From contig MCFG01000011.1 in NCBI GenBank assembly GCA_002104895.1, forward strand, positions 275,001-322,500: a DNA stretch of 47,500 nucleotides, given 5' to 3'. Under the pieces are notes generated by a model. That model was given only the letters and a program-made list of their open reading frames with translations, searched no databases and was not told the origin of the DNA. Shown piece after piece: positions 12,894 to 24,420 of this stretch. The stretch comes from Anaeromyces robustus (taxonomy: Eukaryota > Neocallimastigomycota > Neocallimastigomycetes > Neocallimastigales > Neocallimastigaceae). The translations under genes were made by a program, and so were the position numbers. The first letter of the stretch is position 1. Each line of letters starts with the position of its first letter.

Positions 12894-14614
12894 TATTATT
12901 AAGAACAAGAATTTGAAATTTAGTTAATAAATAAATAAAACCTTTATCATAACAATAATACCTATTATTAAAAAAAAAAAAAGAAAAAAAAAAAAAAAGT
13001 TAAAATAATAAAAAAGTAAACTTTGATAAAATATTTTTATATTATAATTAAATTATTAATTTAATATTAATATATGTATAATAATACATATAATATATAT
13101 TAATCATATAAATTAATTGATAAAATAATTAATTCTTAAATATATAAAAAAGATAAATGATTTATAAGAATTTTATAAACTAAAGAAGAGAAAAAAAAAA
13201 AAAAAAAAAAAAAAAAAGAAAACGATCATCATTAATAAAATCCAATAATTTATTTATTAATGCCAATATATATATATATATATTTTTTTTGCTTTGTTTT
13301 TTTTATTTGTTGTTCGTTTCTAGAAAGAAGAATAAAAAATAATTTTTTTTTTTTTATTATTATTAATATTAATTTTATTTAATTAAAAATATTAATATAA
13401 AATAGCATAATTAAGTATTATCCATAATTCTACATAAATAATGCTTTTTTTCTATTAATTTTTCACTTTACTAAGGTAGTTAATACTTTAGTTATTATAT
13501 ACAAATTAAAAAAAAAATTAATTAACATATTTAATACATGCAATTACATGTTTAAATTAAATAATTACCATCACACTCTTTTTATTTTCTATTTCTGTTT
13601 TGTTTTTTTGTTGTATAGAAATTATTATAATCCTTTTAAAGAAATATCACATAGGAAATAACAACAGAAACAATTAAAAATAAAATATTATACTTTTTTT
13701 TGTCTTAATAGTTGTAATTATATAAACTATTATAAATCACAAAAAAAAAAGTTAATATAATATAACAATAAAAGTAACATTATTAAAGGGAATAATTTAG
13801 TTCAAGGTTATATAATTATAATCATTGTAAATGAGTAACCAAAGAAAATGAAGATGAAAATGAAAATGAAAATGAATAATTATTAATTAAAATTATATTC
13901 AATATATATAATAAATATTATTAACGTTTTTTTTTTCTTTTGTTGTTGTAATAAAAATAAAAATAAATAAAAATAAAAATAAAAATAAAAATAAAAAAAA
14001 AACATTAATAATACTTATTTTAGTTTAATTAGTATTAAAGAAGTACTATTAAAGAAAAAAAATTTTTTTTTTTTAATTTTCATATTATATTAATATAGTA
14101 ATAATAATAATAACAATAAAATAACACAATATTTAATTATTATATATTCTTTTTGATTAAATTTTTTTGTTCATCACTCATTTAATATAAAAAAAATATT
14201 AAATTAGTTATAATTAAATAATATATTAATTTATATTAATATTTAAATTAACAATATAAAATAATTAAATAATATATGATATTGATTACATTGCTATTTA
14301 ATATAAAATAAATTAAAATTAAAAAATGAAAAAAGAATTTTACAACTTAAATGTAAATAATTTGGTAAGTATAAATTAATAAATTAATATATATATTAAC
14401 AGGAAAATCTTATAAATTATTTGATTTACTTAACATGAATATAAAAATATAAATATATAATAATATAATAAAAATATATTAAAAATATATTTTAAAAAAT
14501 GGATGAAATATATTAATATTTATTTAAAACAATTTTTAATATATTTATTAATTACATTTTTGGAAAATTTTCTTTATTTAGTAGTTATCTGAATCATAGT
14601 TCGAAAAAAAAAAA

Positions 14615-14709
14615 AATAAATAAATAATGAAATAAATAAATAAATAAATAAATAATAAATAAATAATAAATAAATAAATAATAAATAAATAAAGAATAAA
14701 TAAATAAAT
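14615..14709. repeat. AAAT microsatellite
   Basis: Interrupted AAAT tetranucleotide run, with AATAAT and AAAG interruptions. Confidence 0.9.
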
Positions 14710-15256
14710 TGAGTAAACAAATTAATAAAAATGATATATAATATTAATAATAAATAATAAATAAATAATTATTGGTTATTCATATTTATTTCATCTCAAA
14801 TTATTTAAATATATTAGGATGTTTTGTTTTATATTTAGTTTATAATATATAATAATATAATATATATTTATATATTATGTTTATAATATAATTAAAAAAA
14901 AAAAAAAAAAAAAAAGAACTGGCCACCATTTTAATTATGTTTTTTTTCCTTAAATTATAATTATATTACATCCAAATAATAAAAAAAAAATTACGATAAA
15001 AGGAAAGTTTTTATGGAAAAACTAAAAATGAAAATAAAAATAAAAATAAAAATAATAAAGATAAAATAAATACTAATAATAAATATAGAAAGAAAACATA
15101 AAAAAAATAAAAGTTATATTATATAAAATAATTAAAATAATAAAATAATGTAATATTAAAAAAAAAAAAAAAGATTCCACCATGATAAAAAAAAAAGAAT
15201 GTGTAAAATAATTAATTATTAAAGAAACAAAAAATATAAAAAAAAAAAAAAAAAAA

Positions 15257-15306
15257 ACTCTTTTGTTATAAATTAGGAATTAATCCCTAAAAAGAATAAA
15301 AGAGTG
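15257..15306. other. Imperfect inverted repeat (hairpin)
   Basis: Outer arms ACTCTTTTGTT and AATAAAAGAGT pair at 10 of 11 positions. An inner TTAGG/CCcTAA pair encloses an AATTAAT loop. It could be a small fold-back remnant or a terminator-like hairpin; no adjacent gene supports the latter. Confidence 0.4.
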
Positions 15307-15350
15307 TTACTTTAATTATTAAAAATATAATTAGTTTATTTTTTCTTTTT

Positions 15351-15352
15351 AC

Positions 15353-15387
<35 letters not shown>

Positions 15388-15388
15388 C

Positions 15389-15431
<43 letters not shown>

Positions 15432-15458
15432 TTATTTATTTATTTATTTATTATTTAC

Positions 15459-15532
<74 letters not shown>

Positions 15533-15550
15533 TTATTTATTTATTTATTA
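15351..15550. repeat. TTTA microsatellite
   Basis: About 200 bp of TTTA with regularly placed ATT deletions, giving a higher-order pattern of about 40-60 bp. Confidence 0.95.
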
Positions 15551-15820
15551 TAAAATATTTATTTTATAATATTTATTTTATTATACCCTAAAAAATTACT
15601 GAAATATTCATTTTTTTTTTTTTTAATTTATTCATATATTTACTATTTATATATTGATATTTATTTATAATAAATATGTACAAATATATAAAAAAACCAT
15701 TTTCTTATATATAATACAGAAAAGGGCAGTAAACAAAAATAATGTAATAGTAAAAAAACAAAAAAATTAATTAAAAAAGAATTTATAATTACATTACCAA
15801 ATTATATTAATTAAATAATT

Positions 15821-15838
15821 ATTTATTTACTTATTTAC

Positions 15839-15937
<99 letters not shown>

Positions 15938-15940
15938 TTA
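15821..15940. repeat. TTTA microsatellite
   Basis: About 120 bp of TTTA, nearly pure on the right, with TTAC variants on the left. It is the cleanest such tract in the window. Confidence 0.95.
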
Positions 15941-17819
15941 AATTACTCATTACAATATTATAAATATGTAATAGTTTTCTTCTTTATTTAAACAATATAA
16001 ATAATATAAAATAAATAATATTAATATATAAATAATATTAATAATATAAATAATATAATTAATATTAAATGTATAACTGAACTGATAATATTATATTATT
16101 TAAATATTGCCATTATTACTACAGAATTTAATAATAGATTCTATAGTAACAATACAAAAAAAAAAAAAAAACAAAAAATGTAACAGTCTCAATAATAAAT
16201 TCATATAATATATATAAATATAATTATATAAATATAATATTTATAATAAAAATGTGGCAAAGATTAACCTATAAAAACTATTTATTTAAACTAAATAATT
16301 ATATATAAAAATTTTAAAAAAAAAAAAAAAAACAATTTTATAAATTATATATAAAAATAAATTAAATACTACATATTAAAATAACTGCATTAGTTACATA
16401 ACGTTAATAATTTAAATAAATATTTAAATGTTTTTTTTTTTTTTTTTTTAACTTTTATTAACATGCATAATAATTAATCGCAATAAATTATAGTTTAAAA
16501 GAAATATTTTTATAGTTATTTTATTTGTTATTACAAAATATTTTTATTAATATATTAATGTATTAATAAATATTTAAATAGATAAAAATTACATAAAGCT
16601 ATTTTTTTTTAATTAAATAAAAAATGTTAATTCTATAATATATATTATTAAATATTATTAAACAAAAATCTTAATCCTTCATAATTATAATTATAATTAT
16701 AATTATACCTAATCTTTAATATATATATATTTTCTTTAAATATTATAAAAAATATAATAAAAATCTAATTTTTTTAAAGTTCTACTTTATATCATATAAT
16801 AAATATATTTGATCCTAATAATAATTATGATTTGGTTAAAATCATAATTTAAATTGTTAATAATTTATATATACTTTTCAATATATATATATATATATAT
16901 ATAGAATATTACCATCTTCTTTAATCTAAAATTCATCAATACTACAAAAAATTAATAGTTCTATTGCCATTATTCTTCTTCTTCTCCTTCTTTTTCTTCT
17001 TATTATTATTCTATTATATATTACTTTGTAAAATATAATAGTGTGATATTTTTATTTCATATTAATTTAATAATTTTAATTTATTTGTTTCATTTAATTT
17101 TTTTTTAAATAATAATATTAATAAATTATTAATAAATAATAAATAAATAATTAATATGTTTTATACTATCCATAAATATTACATTATATTTGAAATAATT
17201 TATCACTAACTACACTGACAACCTAATACAAAATACTATAAAAATGACTTCCTTTTTTTTTTCATCAACTTTACCTTTTTAATTGGTTTTATCATTATTT
17301 TTTGTTTTTTTGTTTTTCGTCTTATGATTGTTTATAATTAAATATTATTGATATCACTTTATTATTATTTTATTATTTTATGATTATATTATTATAATAT
17401 TTAATTATTACTTATGATTTATTGTTATCTTCTATGTTATTCTTCAATCTAATTAATAAAAACTATATATAAACTATTAGTTATTTGATAAATATAATTT
17501 TTATAATATTTGAACTCTTCAATGAAAATTATACACATATTTCTTTAATGAAAAAAGGATTTTTTGTAAAAATCATAATTCAGATTAGTTTTTTTTTTTT
17601 TTTATATCATTAATAAAAAAAGTTTATAGTATTAATAAACATTGATTTTTTCTTTAGAATTAGGAAGATAATACATTTCTTTGTTTTATAATTCAGAATA
17701 GAATAAAATTAAGTAGTACAGATTTTTTAATTAGGACAAAAATAAAAGTTATTTCAAATAATTATAAATAATACTTTATATATATATGTTAATATTAATT
17801 TTATTTAAAAAAATTTTTG

Positions 17820-18390
17820 AGATTCATATTATATATTATTAAAATGTTTAAAAAAAAATGTATCATCATCGTTATAATGAAAAAAAAAAAATTAATTTTT
17901 ATTAATACTATAATTTTTTTTTTATTACTCAGACCTTTCGGTCAAGATTGTAACACATTTGCCTTCATTTAAGTAATATACGTATAACCCAGAACATTAA
18001 AGGGCATCATCATACACTTGATATTTTTTTTTTTTTTCTTTTTTAATATTATTTAATATGAATTTGTAAATTTCATTTAAATAAAGTTCATGTATCTTAA
18101 AACAACAAAGAAGTGTCATTTATAAGAAAGGTAAGGTAATGAATGTGACTTAAAAGACTTTGTTTTAAAAAAAATAAAATAATAAATATAAATAAGGATA
18201 TCATTTATTTTGACTTATTGATTTGATATTCATTGACACTTTTGGTAGTGAAGAGTTGAATTTATACTAAATACTAATTGAATCATAACTCTAAAGAAAC
18301 TTCAGAATTATCAACATAATTTTTTGTTAAATATATATTTAAAAATTTTTATACAATTATTTTTTATTTCTCTAGAATATAATATTTTTT
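17820..18390 (-). pseudogene. Decayed nuclear 18S rRNA fragment
   Basis: Read on the minus strand, several blocks match eukaryotic small-subunit rRNA in the right order. At 18284-18291 and 18237-18250 lie GAGTTATG and CACTACCAAAAGTG (18S: GAGTATGG and CACCACCAGGAGTG). They are 55 nt apart end to end, against 58 in 18S. At 17988-18008 the read is GATGCCC, two altered bases, then ATGTTCTGGG. At 17930-17946 CTTGACCGAAAGGTCTG is identical to fungal 18S. Between the last two blocks about 51 nt align without gaps, and the 18S motif CCGCACGCGCGCTACAC reads TTATACGTATATTAC. Nearly all changes are C to T or G to A, and they hit normally invariant positions, so this is a fossil and not a working rRNA. 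Poly-T and AAT tracts interrupt it. The outer limits are soft. Confidence 0.82.
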
Positions 18391-19453
18391 TTTAATAAAA
18401 AAAAATTTTTTTTTTGTATAATTGTTAACTATATATAAACATAATTATTCTATGTCCAATATTTAAAGTATTTTTTTTTTTCTTTCTTTTTTTTTTTTTT
18501 TTTTAAAGCACACAATTTGTACCTCATCTTTATTGAAATTAAATATTAATATACATAGATGATAAAAAAAAAAAAAAAACACACACACATAATAAAAAAA
18601 AATGATACTAAAAAAAATAAAAAAAACAGTTTAAACATTATGGATAATAATGAATAAAACTGGAGGGAAAAAAAAGTAGTATAATAATATGTAAAAACAA
18701 TAAAAAGTTCATACTAGCCCTTAATTCTACATAGAGAATTAAAATAAAATTGATCTATCCTATTCCACTTGGGTCGATAATAGGAAGATATAAAATAGTA
18801 TAATAATCTATATAAAGTTCATACTAACCCTAAGGTATCAAAATTCAATAAAAGAATACAAGCTAATAAAACAAAAACAAAAAAAGAATAGTGGTTACTT
18901 TTATTAAGAATAAAAAAAAAAAAAAAAAACTTTTATAATTTTAAATAAATAATATTATATTATATAACAAAAAATTATTCTCTTTTATACAATTTTAAAT
19001 AATATTTTATAATAAAAATTCTTTTCTTTAACACAGTTTTAAATAAAGTAATAATTTTTTTTTCTTTTTTTTAAAAAAAACGACTTTTATTTATTTTATA
19101 TTTTTTTTTTTTGCTTTTTTCTTTATATGTATATATATACTTATATAAAAAATTAATATATTTAAGTAATTTACAATTTTTTACATATATTTTAATTATA
19201 TATTATATATAATTATATAATTATATAATATTATGTCTTTTATTTTATTTTTTTTTTGTCTTTTTTTTTTTTTTTCTTCTTCTCTTTTCTTTTTCTTTTC
19301 TAAAAAAAAAAAAAAAGAAAAAAAAGAAAATTTGTAAATAATAAATAAAATAAAATTTTTATTTTATTTATTTAAATATATATATATTTTTTTATTACTT
19401 TATATTTATGAATTTTACATCTTTTTTTTTTTATGTATGTATTTTTATTATTC
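18391..19453. other. Spacer between rRNA fossil and GH16 3' end
   Basis: No gene is seen. It contains poly-T and poly-A runs, an ACACACAC tract near 18581 and the diverged duplication at 18.68-18.84 kb listed separately. The last part is the 3' flank of the GH16 gene. Confidence 0.6.
18677..18840. repeat. Diverged tandem repeat with hairpin between copies
   Basis: Copy A (about 18677-18722) and copy B (about 18794-18838) share AGTATAATAAT and AAAGTTCATACTA(G/A)CCCT, offset about 117 bp. Between them ATCTATCCTATT and AATAGGAAGAT can pair around a GC-richer loop with CACTTGGGTCG. On the minus strand parts resemble the 5' third of 18S (a GGATAG hairpin followed by GAATTA-GGG). That would fit an 18S fossil extending this far, but the similarity is weak. 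Confidence 0.5.
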
Positions 19454-20730
19454 TTAAATACAAGTAGCATCAGTAATTTTAACATAGTCAACAATGAAAT
19501 CGTATGGTTGTCTAGACCAATCAGCTGGACCAGTCCATCCATCACAACCAACACACATCCAATTAGTTAAAATGAAGTAACTTGGTTGAGTTGGCATTGG
19601 ATTATTGAAGGTACGAACGACTTGATTATCAACCTTTAAAACGATAGAATTAGAAGTCCATTCAAAAGTATAAGTATGGAAATCTCTAGATAAATCATAA
19701 GGTGGATTCCAAACTTCTTCACGACCACCTTGACCATTAATGAATAAATTAGTTTGCATACGGTTACTACCAATTAATTCGAAATCCCATTCATCTTGAC
19801 TACCATTAGTATTATCTGGAGTTGAAGCAAAGTAAATAGCTGGTACTAAACCACTAGCAATTGGCATCTTAGCACGAACTTCAAACTTACCAGACTTGTA
19901 ACGAACATTAGTTCTCATACGACCACCATTACCTGATCCTCTGCAGGATTGACTAACTGAATCAATGAACATACCACCTTGAACCTTCATACATTCAGCA
20001 CCACTATTTAAATTCCAACGAGTTTCATCAAGACTGTTGAAATCTTCAGTCCAATTACATTTATCACCAACTGGACTTGGTGAACTGGATGGAATTTGCT
20101 TAGTAGTAGTTCTTGTAGTAGCAGTAGCTTGTGGAATAATACCACACCATTGATTGTTTTCGATACCCCATTCATTACCAGCTGAGTCAGTGTATTGACT
20201 TACTCTAGTATTTCTACAACATTGGTAATCTGGCATACTCCAACAACCTATTTAAGTTGTATGATATAAATATTTTTAATATTAAAATAAAAAAAAAAAA
20301 GATATTAATAAATTATTAATTATTATTTTTAAATTATTGTAATAATAACAGATTATTAATAATTTATATATTATTATATTATTATTTGATACGAATATAA
20401 AATGTTACGAAAACATTTTCATTTTTTATTAATTATTATAATTTAAAAAATATTACTAATAATATTAAAATTAATTTATTATAATTTCTTTTTTAATATT
20501 AAAATTTAAAATTTACCGTTGTAACAAGTGAATGGAATACCACACCAATTACCGTTTTCAATACCCCAATTACCATCATCATCTTTGTATGAAATACTAC
20601 AAGTGTTTCTACAACAGTTGTAACCAAGTAATTTTGGAGTATTGTTAAGGAAACATTCTCTAACTCCTAATTCAGCAGAAACTATAGAAGCAGAGGCTAA
20701 TAAAACAGCTCCTAAAATGGAAGATTTCAT
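19454..20730 (-). CDS. Secreted GH16 beta-glucanase with two fungal dockerins
   Basis: Exon 1 is 20730-20517, the intron 20516-20248 and exon 2 20247-19454, giving 335 residues. The donor is GTAAAT and the acceptor TTAAATAG, and the join gives C-Y-N-G-C-W-S-M-P in phase. The signal peptide is 1-19 (...ASASIVSA). Dockerin 1 spans about 25-70 (CFLNN, NCCRNTC, WGIENGNWCGI) and dockerin 2 about 73-109 (CWSMPDYQCCRNT, WGIENNQWCGI). A Thr/Ser/Pro linker follows (110-134). The GH16 domain is 135-334, with catalytic motif E224-W-D226-F-E228 (nucleophile, helper Asp and acid/base in this family) and the typical DFHTYTFEWT strand. GH16 enzymes cleave beta-1,3/1,4-glucans or act on xyloglucan by a retaining mechanism. 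The short ExDxE motif fits the lichenase/XTH/Crh side, and exact substrate is not decided. The dockerins would tether it to an extracellular cellulosome. Confidence 0.93.
20248..20516 (-). other. Intron between the two dockerin modules
   Basis: A 269-bp A+T-rich phase-1 intron located exactly at the boundary between dockerin 1 and dockerin 2 (donor GTAAAT, acceptor TTAAATAG). The placement fits module duplication by exon insertion. Confidence 0.85.
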
Positions 20731-21541
20731 TTTTACTATTATTATTATTTTTTTAATTTGTTGAAAATGACTGAAACTTTTATTTGTTTAAAAAGAAATA
20801 AAATGTTAAAAAAAAATTTTTTTTTGTAATTTTAACTTTTATTAATTTTTATTATTTTTTTATTTATTTTATTTTTAAAATTTACGTTATTTATTATGTT
20901 GTCCAGCAACTAATTTGCGTATAAAGTATAATAATTTAAACTTGGGTTATTTATGTCTTTATATACTTTTTTTTTATCTGGAATAAAATATATTTTTTTT
21001 TACAAAAAAAAAAACTATATAGAAAGATATTAATTAAAAATAAAAGAATAAAGTGTTTTATTTTGTTTTAGTTTTTTTTTTATTTCATGTAATAATTCAT
21101 ATCACTTTTTTTTTTTATTATTATTATTAGTATTATTATTAATTTTATTTAATTTATTTTATATATAAATTCTATTATATAATAATATATTATAATATAT
21201 TATAAGAATAAATAATAATTTTATATTAAAATGGTATATGATTTACATTATTAAATAAGGTTTATTTACTCATATTAGTAATTTTATAATAAATAAAGTT
21301 TATATTCATATATATTTGAATAGAATTAAACGTAATTAAAGATAATTAAATAATTTAAAATTATACCAATAAATCTTAATTAATATAATTTAATAAATTA
21401 TCATATTATATACAAATATATGTAGAATAAACCAACATATAATAAAATATTACTTTAAATGTAGTATAAATATGTGGAATGGAATGTTTCAGTGTTTATT
21501 AGATTATATTGGCTATATAATTATATACAATTACAAATGAT
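20731..21541. other. Spacer upstream of the GH16 gene
   Basis: No coding region. The first 250 bp (to about 20970) probably hold the GH16 promoter. The rest is T-runs and AT-rich unique sequence up to the SINE target site. Confidence 0.6.
20957..20966 (-). promoter_or_regulatory. Candidate TATA-like element upstream of GH16 gene
   Basis: GTATATAAAG on the minus strand lies about 230 bp before the ATG, beside a locally GC-richer patch (20901-20945). In such AT-rich DNA a TATA match is weak evidence; the neighbouring composition is what makes it worth marking. Confidence 0.2.
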
Positions 21542-22080
21542 AAAATGAAAATTTTTTTTTTTTTTTTTCTATATCCGGGGTATGCTTCTTTGATCTTCCC
21601 TAATGTGAAGCAGTAAGCCCACTCCCTAATAATTAGGTGGTAATGTGTCCCTCATGGACTGCCATACTGAAGTCAGCTTCGGCTCTCCCAATCTTGTACA
21701 ATAATTGCTGAATTTATATCCGCGAGCCACATATTGTTATTGGCGCCCGACATACCTCTAACGAGGCTGGTGAAGCCCAGCCCAGAAGTCACGTGATTCT
21801 AATCCACTTGGTTATTCTACATTACAGATTGGTTAAAGGTTGGTATTTCTCAAAGAAACAATATTAAAGACTATAAGCGTCAGGCAGTACAATAAATTAT
21901 TAAATTAAGAAATGTGGTATAATTAAGGAAGAACATACTAACACCTGGCAAGCGAACAAGTACTAATGAAAAACCCACGTTGAGGAAACATCAGGGTTGC
22001 GGGGTCGAACCAGAGACCTTATGTATGCTAAGACAACGCCTTAACAACCAGGATAAAAACTGGACCGACAAAATGAAAAT
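21542..22080 (-). mobile_element. tRNA-headed SINE with 11-bp target-site duplication
   Basis: The element is 21552-22069, about 518 bp, and clearly richer in G+C than everything around it. On the minus strand it starts near 22069 with a tRNA-like head. The A-box-like TGGTTGTTAAGG is at 22050-22039 and the B box GGTTCGACCCC at 22011-22001, with about 27 bp between them, and a T-arm that pairs. An unrecognised body of about 400 bp follows, and it ends in a 17-base A tail (17-T run at 21552-21568). Flanks 21542-21552 and 22070-22080 are identical (AAAATGAAAAT), a target-site duplication as left by LINE-type retrotransposition. It has no open frame. RNA polymerase III transcription from the internal boxes is inferred. 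The unspoiled composition and perfect duplication suggest a young insertion. Confidence 0.85.
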
Positions 22081-23874
22081 AAAAATTAAAAAAAAACATG
22101 TCGTTTCTTTTTAAAAAAAAAGTTATTTTACTATTAATTAAGATTTATTACTGTTTTTTTAAAATATTAGTAAACAATCACTAAATAAATGAACAAATAA
22201 ATAATAAGTAAATAAATTAACTATTGTAAAATTCTTTTCTTTTATATGAAAGTTTTAAAAATTATTAAAAAGTAAAACAAAAAAAATGCAAATGAAAAAA
22301 AATAAAAGAAAAGATAATATGAAACATGAAACAAAAAAAATATTAAAAGTTTGATATTTTTTTTTACAATGAATAAAAGGAATTGTTTATGTTAAGATGA
22401 AATAAGAAATTATTATTGTAGTTTTTTTTTTTAACTTTACAAGGAAAATAGGAAAAAGTAAAAAAAAAAAATTTAAAGTTGTATTAAAAAAATTTATAAA
22501 GTTTAATTAATAAGATTATTATATACAACCTATAATAATTACTTTATGGTTTTAGAAAAAAAAAAGGAAAAAGGAAAAAGGAAAAAGAAAAAGGAAAAAA
22601 GAATTCTTTGTGTAATTTACATCATTTTAAGGGATGTAATGATGAAATTATGGTTTAATAAAATGAAATTAATATGTTTTTTTTTTTTTAATTCTCATTC
22701 TTTATTTATTCACTATTATTTTAATTATTTTATCAAAATAATATTTAGAAATATTAAAAATCATTTTAATAATGTTACATTAAATTCTTAACCTTTTTTC
22801 TTATTAACAAATAATTAATATTTATTTAAACATTAATTATTTACCTTTATACTATTTTTTTATTTTATTCTTTAATTTATTATTTATTTATTTAGTTTAT
22901 TATAGCAGATTTGTTTCTTTTTTATATTTTTTTTTATTTTTATGGTAAATGATGTAAAATATATTTATAGATATAGTATTATTTAGGAGAAAAGTGTAAA
23001 ATAATAGAAAATTTTATAATTAGTATATAATTGTCATTATCGTTTTAATTTAATATATATATAATTTTTGTTATTCTTTTATTTTTATTTTTTTTTTAAC
23101 CTTTTTTCTAGTAAAAGATTAATATATATCATTAACTAAAGCAAAAAAAATATATAATATATATATATGTATGTATATGTGGATATTAAAAAAACTAATC
23201 ATAAAAAGACAAACAAACAAAAAAAAAAAACAAACAAAAAGTATTGTTTTAAGAAATAAAAATGACGTATGAAGTATAAATTGTTAAATATGCGTTAATA
23301 ATATTTTATATAATATTCTATGACTATGAAATGAAGTAACAATAAATCATCAATAAAATGTTAATAAATTAGATTAATAAATTAATTAATTAATTAATTA
23401 ATTAATTAATATAATTTTTTTTTTTGTTTAATTTTTTTATTTTTTTATTTTTTTTTAAATAATTGTTCTTTGATACATTTTTTAGTTATTATGTCAAGAC
23501 ATCAAGTGCAATTGAAATTAGAATTTATAATTTCAATTATTTTGATATATAATATTATTATTTATTATAATAATTATTAATAATTTTTTATAATAATTAT
23601 ATATAATAATTATTATTATAATATTTTATTTTAAATATTATAATATATAAGATTATTTAAATAATCTAATAATATATTTTAATATATATATTATTTATAT
23701 ATATTCAATTATATTGAATAATATATTAATTTTATTACTATTTAATATCGATATTAATAACTTATTATATTACAAATTATTAATTATATTATACGTTAAC
23801 GTATCACTTTAAATTAATGTATTAAATTAATGTATTAATATTTTATATTATATTTTATATTATTATTATCAAAC

Positions 23875-23935
23875 TTACAAAGTATAAAAGAACATAACAT
23901 TAAGTTATATTTAATGTTCTTTGTAAGGTTATTAA
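23875..23935. other. Interrupted inverted repeat
   Basis: The left arm CTTACAAAG...GAACAT..ATTAA and the right arm TTAATGTTCTTTGTAAGG are complementary, with short insertions in the left arm. It is probably a fold-back remnant or a decayed palindrome. Confidence 0.5.
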
Positions 23936-24089
23936 CACCTGAATTATATAGTTATATTAATATTATCAATATCTTATTTTTAAATAAAATTTACTATTAA
24001 AAAGTTAATCTTAAAGTGTTATTATTATTATTAAATAAATATTGTGTTATTTGCATTACAATTAATTTAGTTATTATTTAAATATTATT

Positions 24090-24420
24090 TAATTATAAAA
24101 ACTATATAATTAGTCATTCGACCTAGTAGACTTATTTAAATTAGAAAATAATCCAGTTGGAAACTTAACATATTATTATTTATTAATGATAATAAATATT
24201 TTATAAATATTTTAAAACAAATATTATAATACGGTAAATAACTATATGGTGTATAACATTAATGATAAAAGTTTATATTCATGTATACATTAAGTTAATA
24301 ATGTATACATATTTTAATATAACTAAATATGCATTCACTTTTTTATATCCATAACTATATAATATTTCAAAGTGAAATTAAATTTATTTATATTTTTAAA
24401 TCTATAAATATAATTTATTA
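24090..24420 (+). pseudogene. Possible decayed 28S rRNA fragment (weak)
   Basis: Three spaced patches recall large-subunit rRNA in the correct order. AACTATATAATTA near 24097-24109 compares with GACTGTCTAATTA. ACGGTAAATAACTAT at about 24231-24245 compares with ACGGCGGGAGTAACTAT, with only C-to-T/G-to-A changes and a short gap. A region at about 24331-24370 compares with ATTCCCACTGTCCCTATC..CTATC. Spacing roughly agrees. The composition makes chance similarity likely, so this is a hint only. Confidence 0.25.

Larger units (their letters stand above)
7428..17819. other. Intergenic spacer, 10.4 kb, no gene seen
   Basis: I found no coding region here. Open frames at 8192-8453, 9094-9291, 9909-10112 and 10597-10795 translate to poly-F/L/Y/I strings from T-rich DNA. 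What can be named is microsatellite DNA (10.5, 14.6, 15.4, 15.9 kb), a GAAAAAT-type minisatellite (12.83 kb), a segmental duplication (10.02-10.29 kb) and a hairpin at 15.26 kb. The size is unusual compared with the other spacers, so a strongly decayed gene or element could lie here unseen. Confidence 0.6.

Noticed and set aside
19372-19554. 60-residue minus-strand frame at the GH16 3' end
   Set aside because: Out-of-frame shadow of the GH16 C-terminus and its 3' flank.
22001-22050. A functional tRNA gene
   Set aside because: The A- and B-box-like motifs and T-arm are present, but the anticodon arm pairs poorly, no clean acceptor stem closes, and the unit continues into a 500-bp element with A tail and target-site duplication. 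It is a SINE head.
22546-22791. 81-residue frame
   Set aside because: Lys/Glu-rich start from GGAAAAA repeats, then Phe/Ile/Asn-rich AT translation; no supported start, domain or neighbour.
24281-24310. Inverted repeat as a terminator or regulatory hairpin
   Set aside because: The 12-bp arms are exact but made of ATGTATACATTA-type AT sequence, no gene ends nearby, and such palindromes are expected by chance in this composition.
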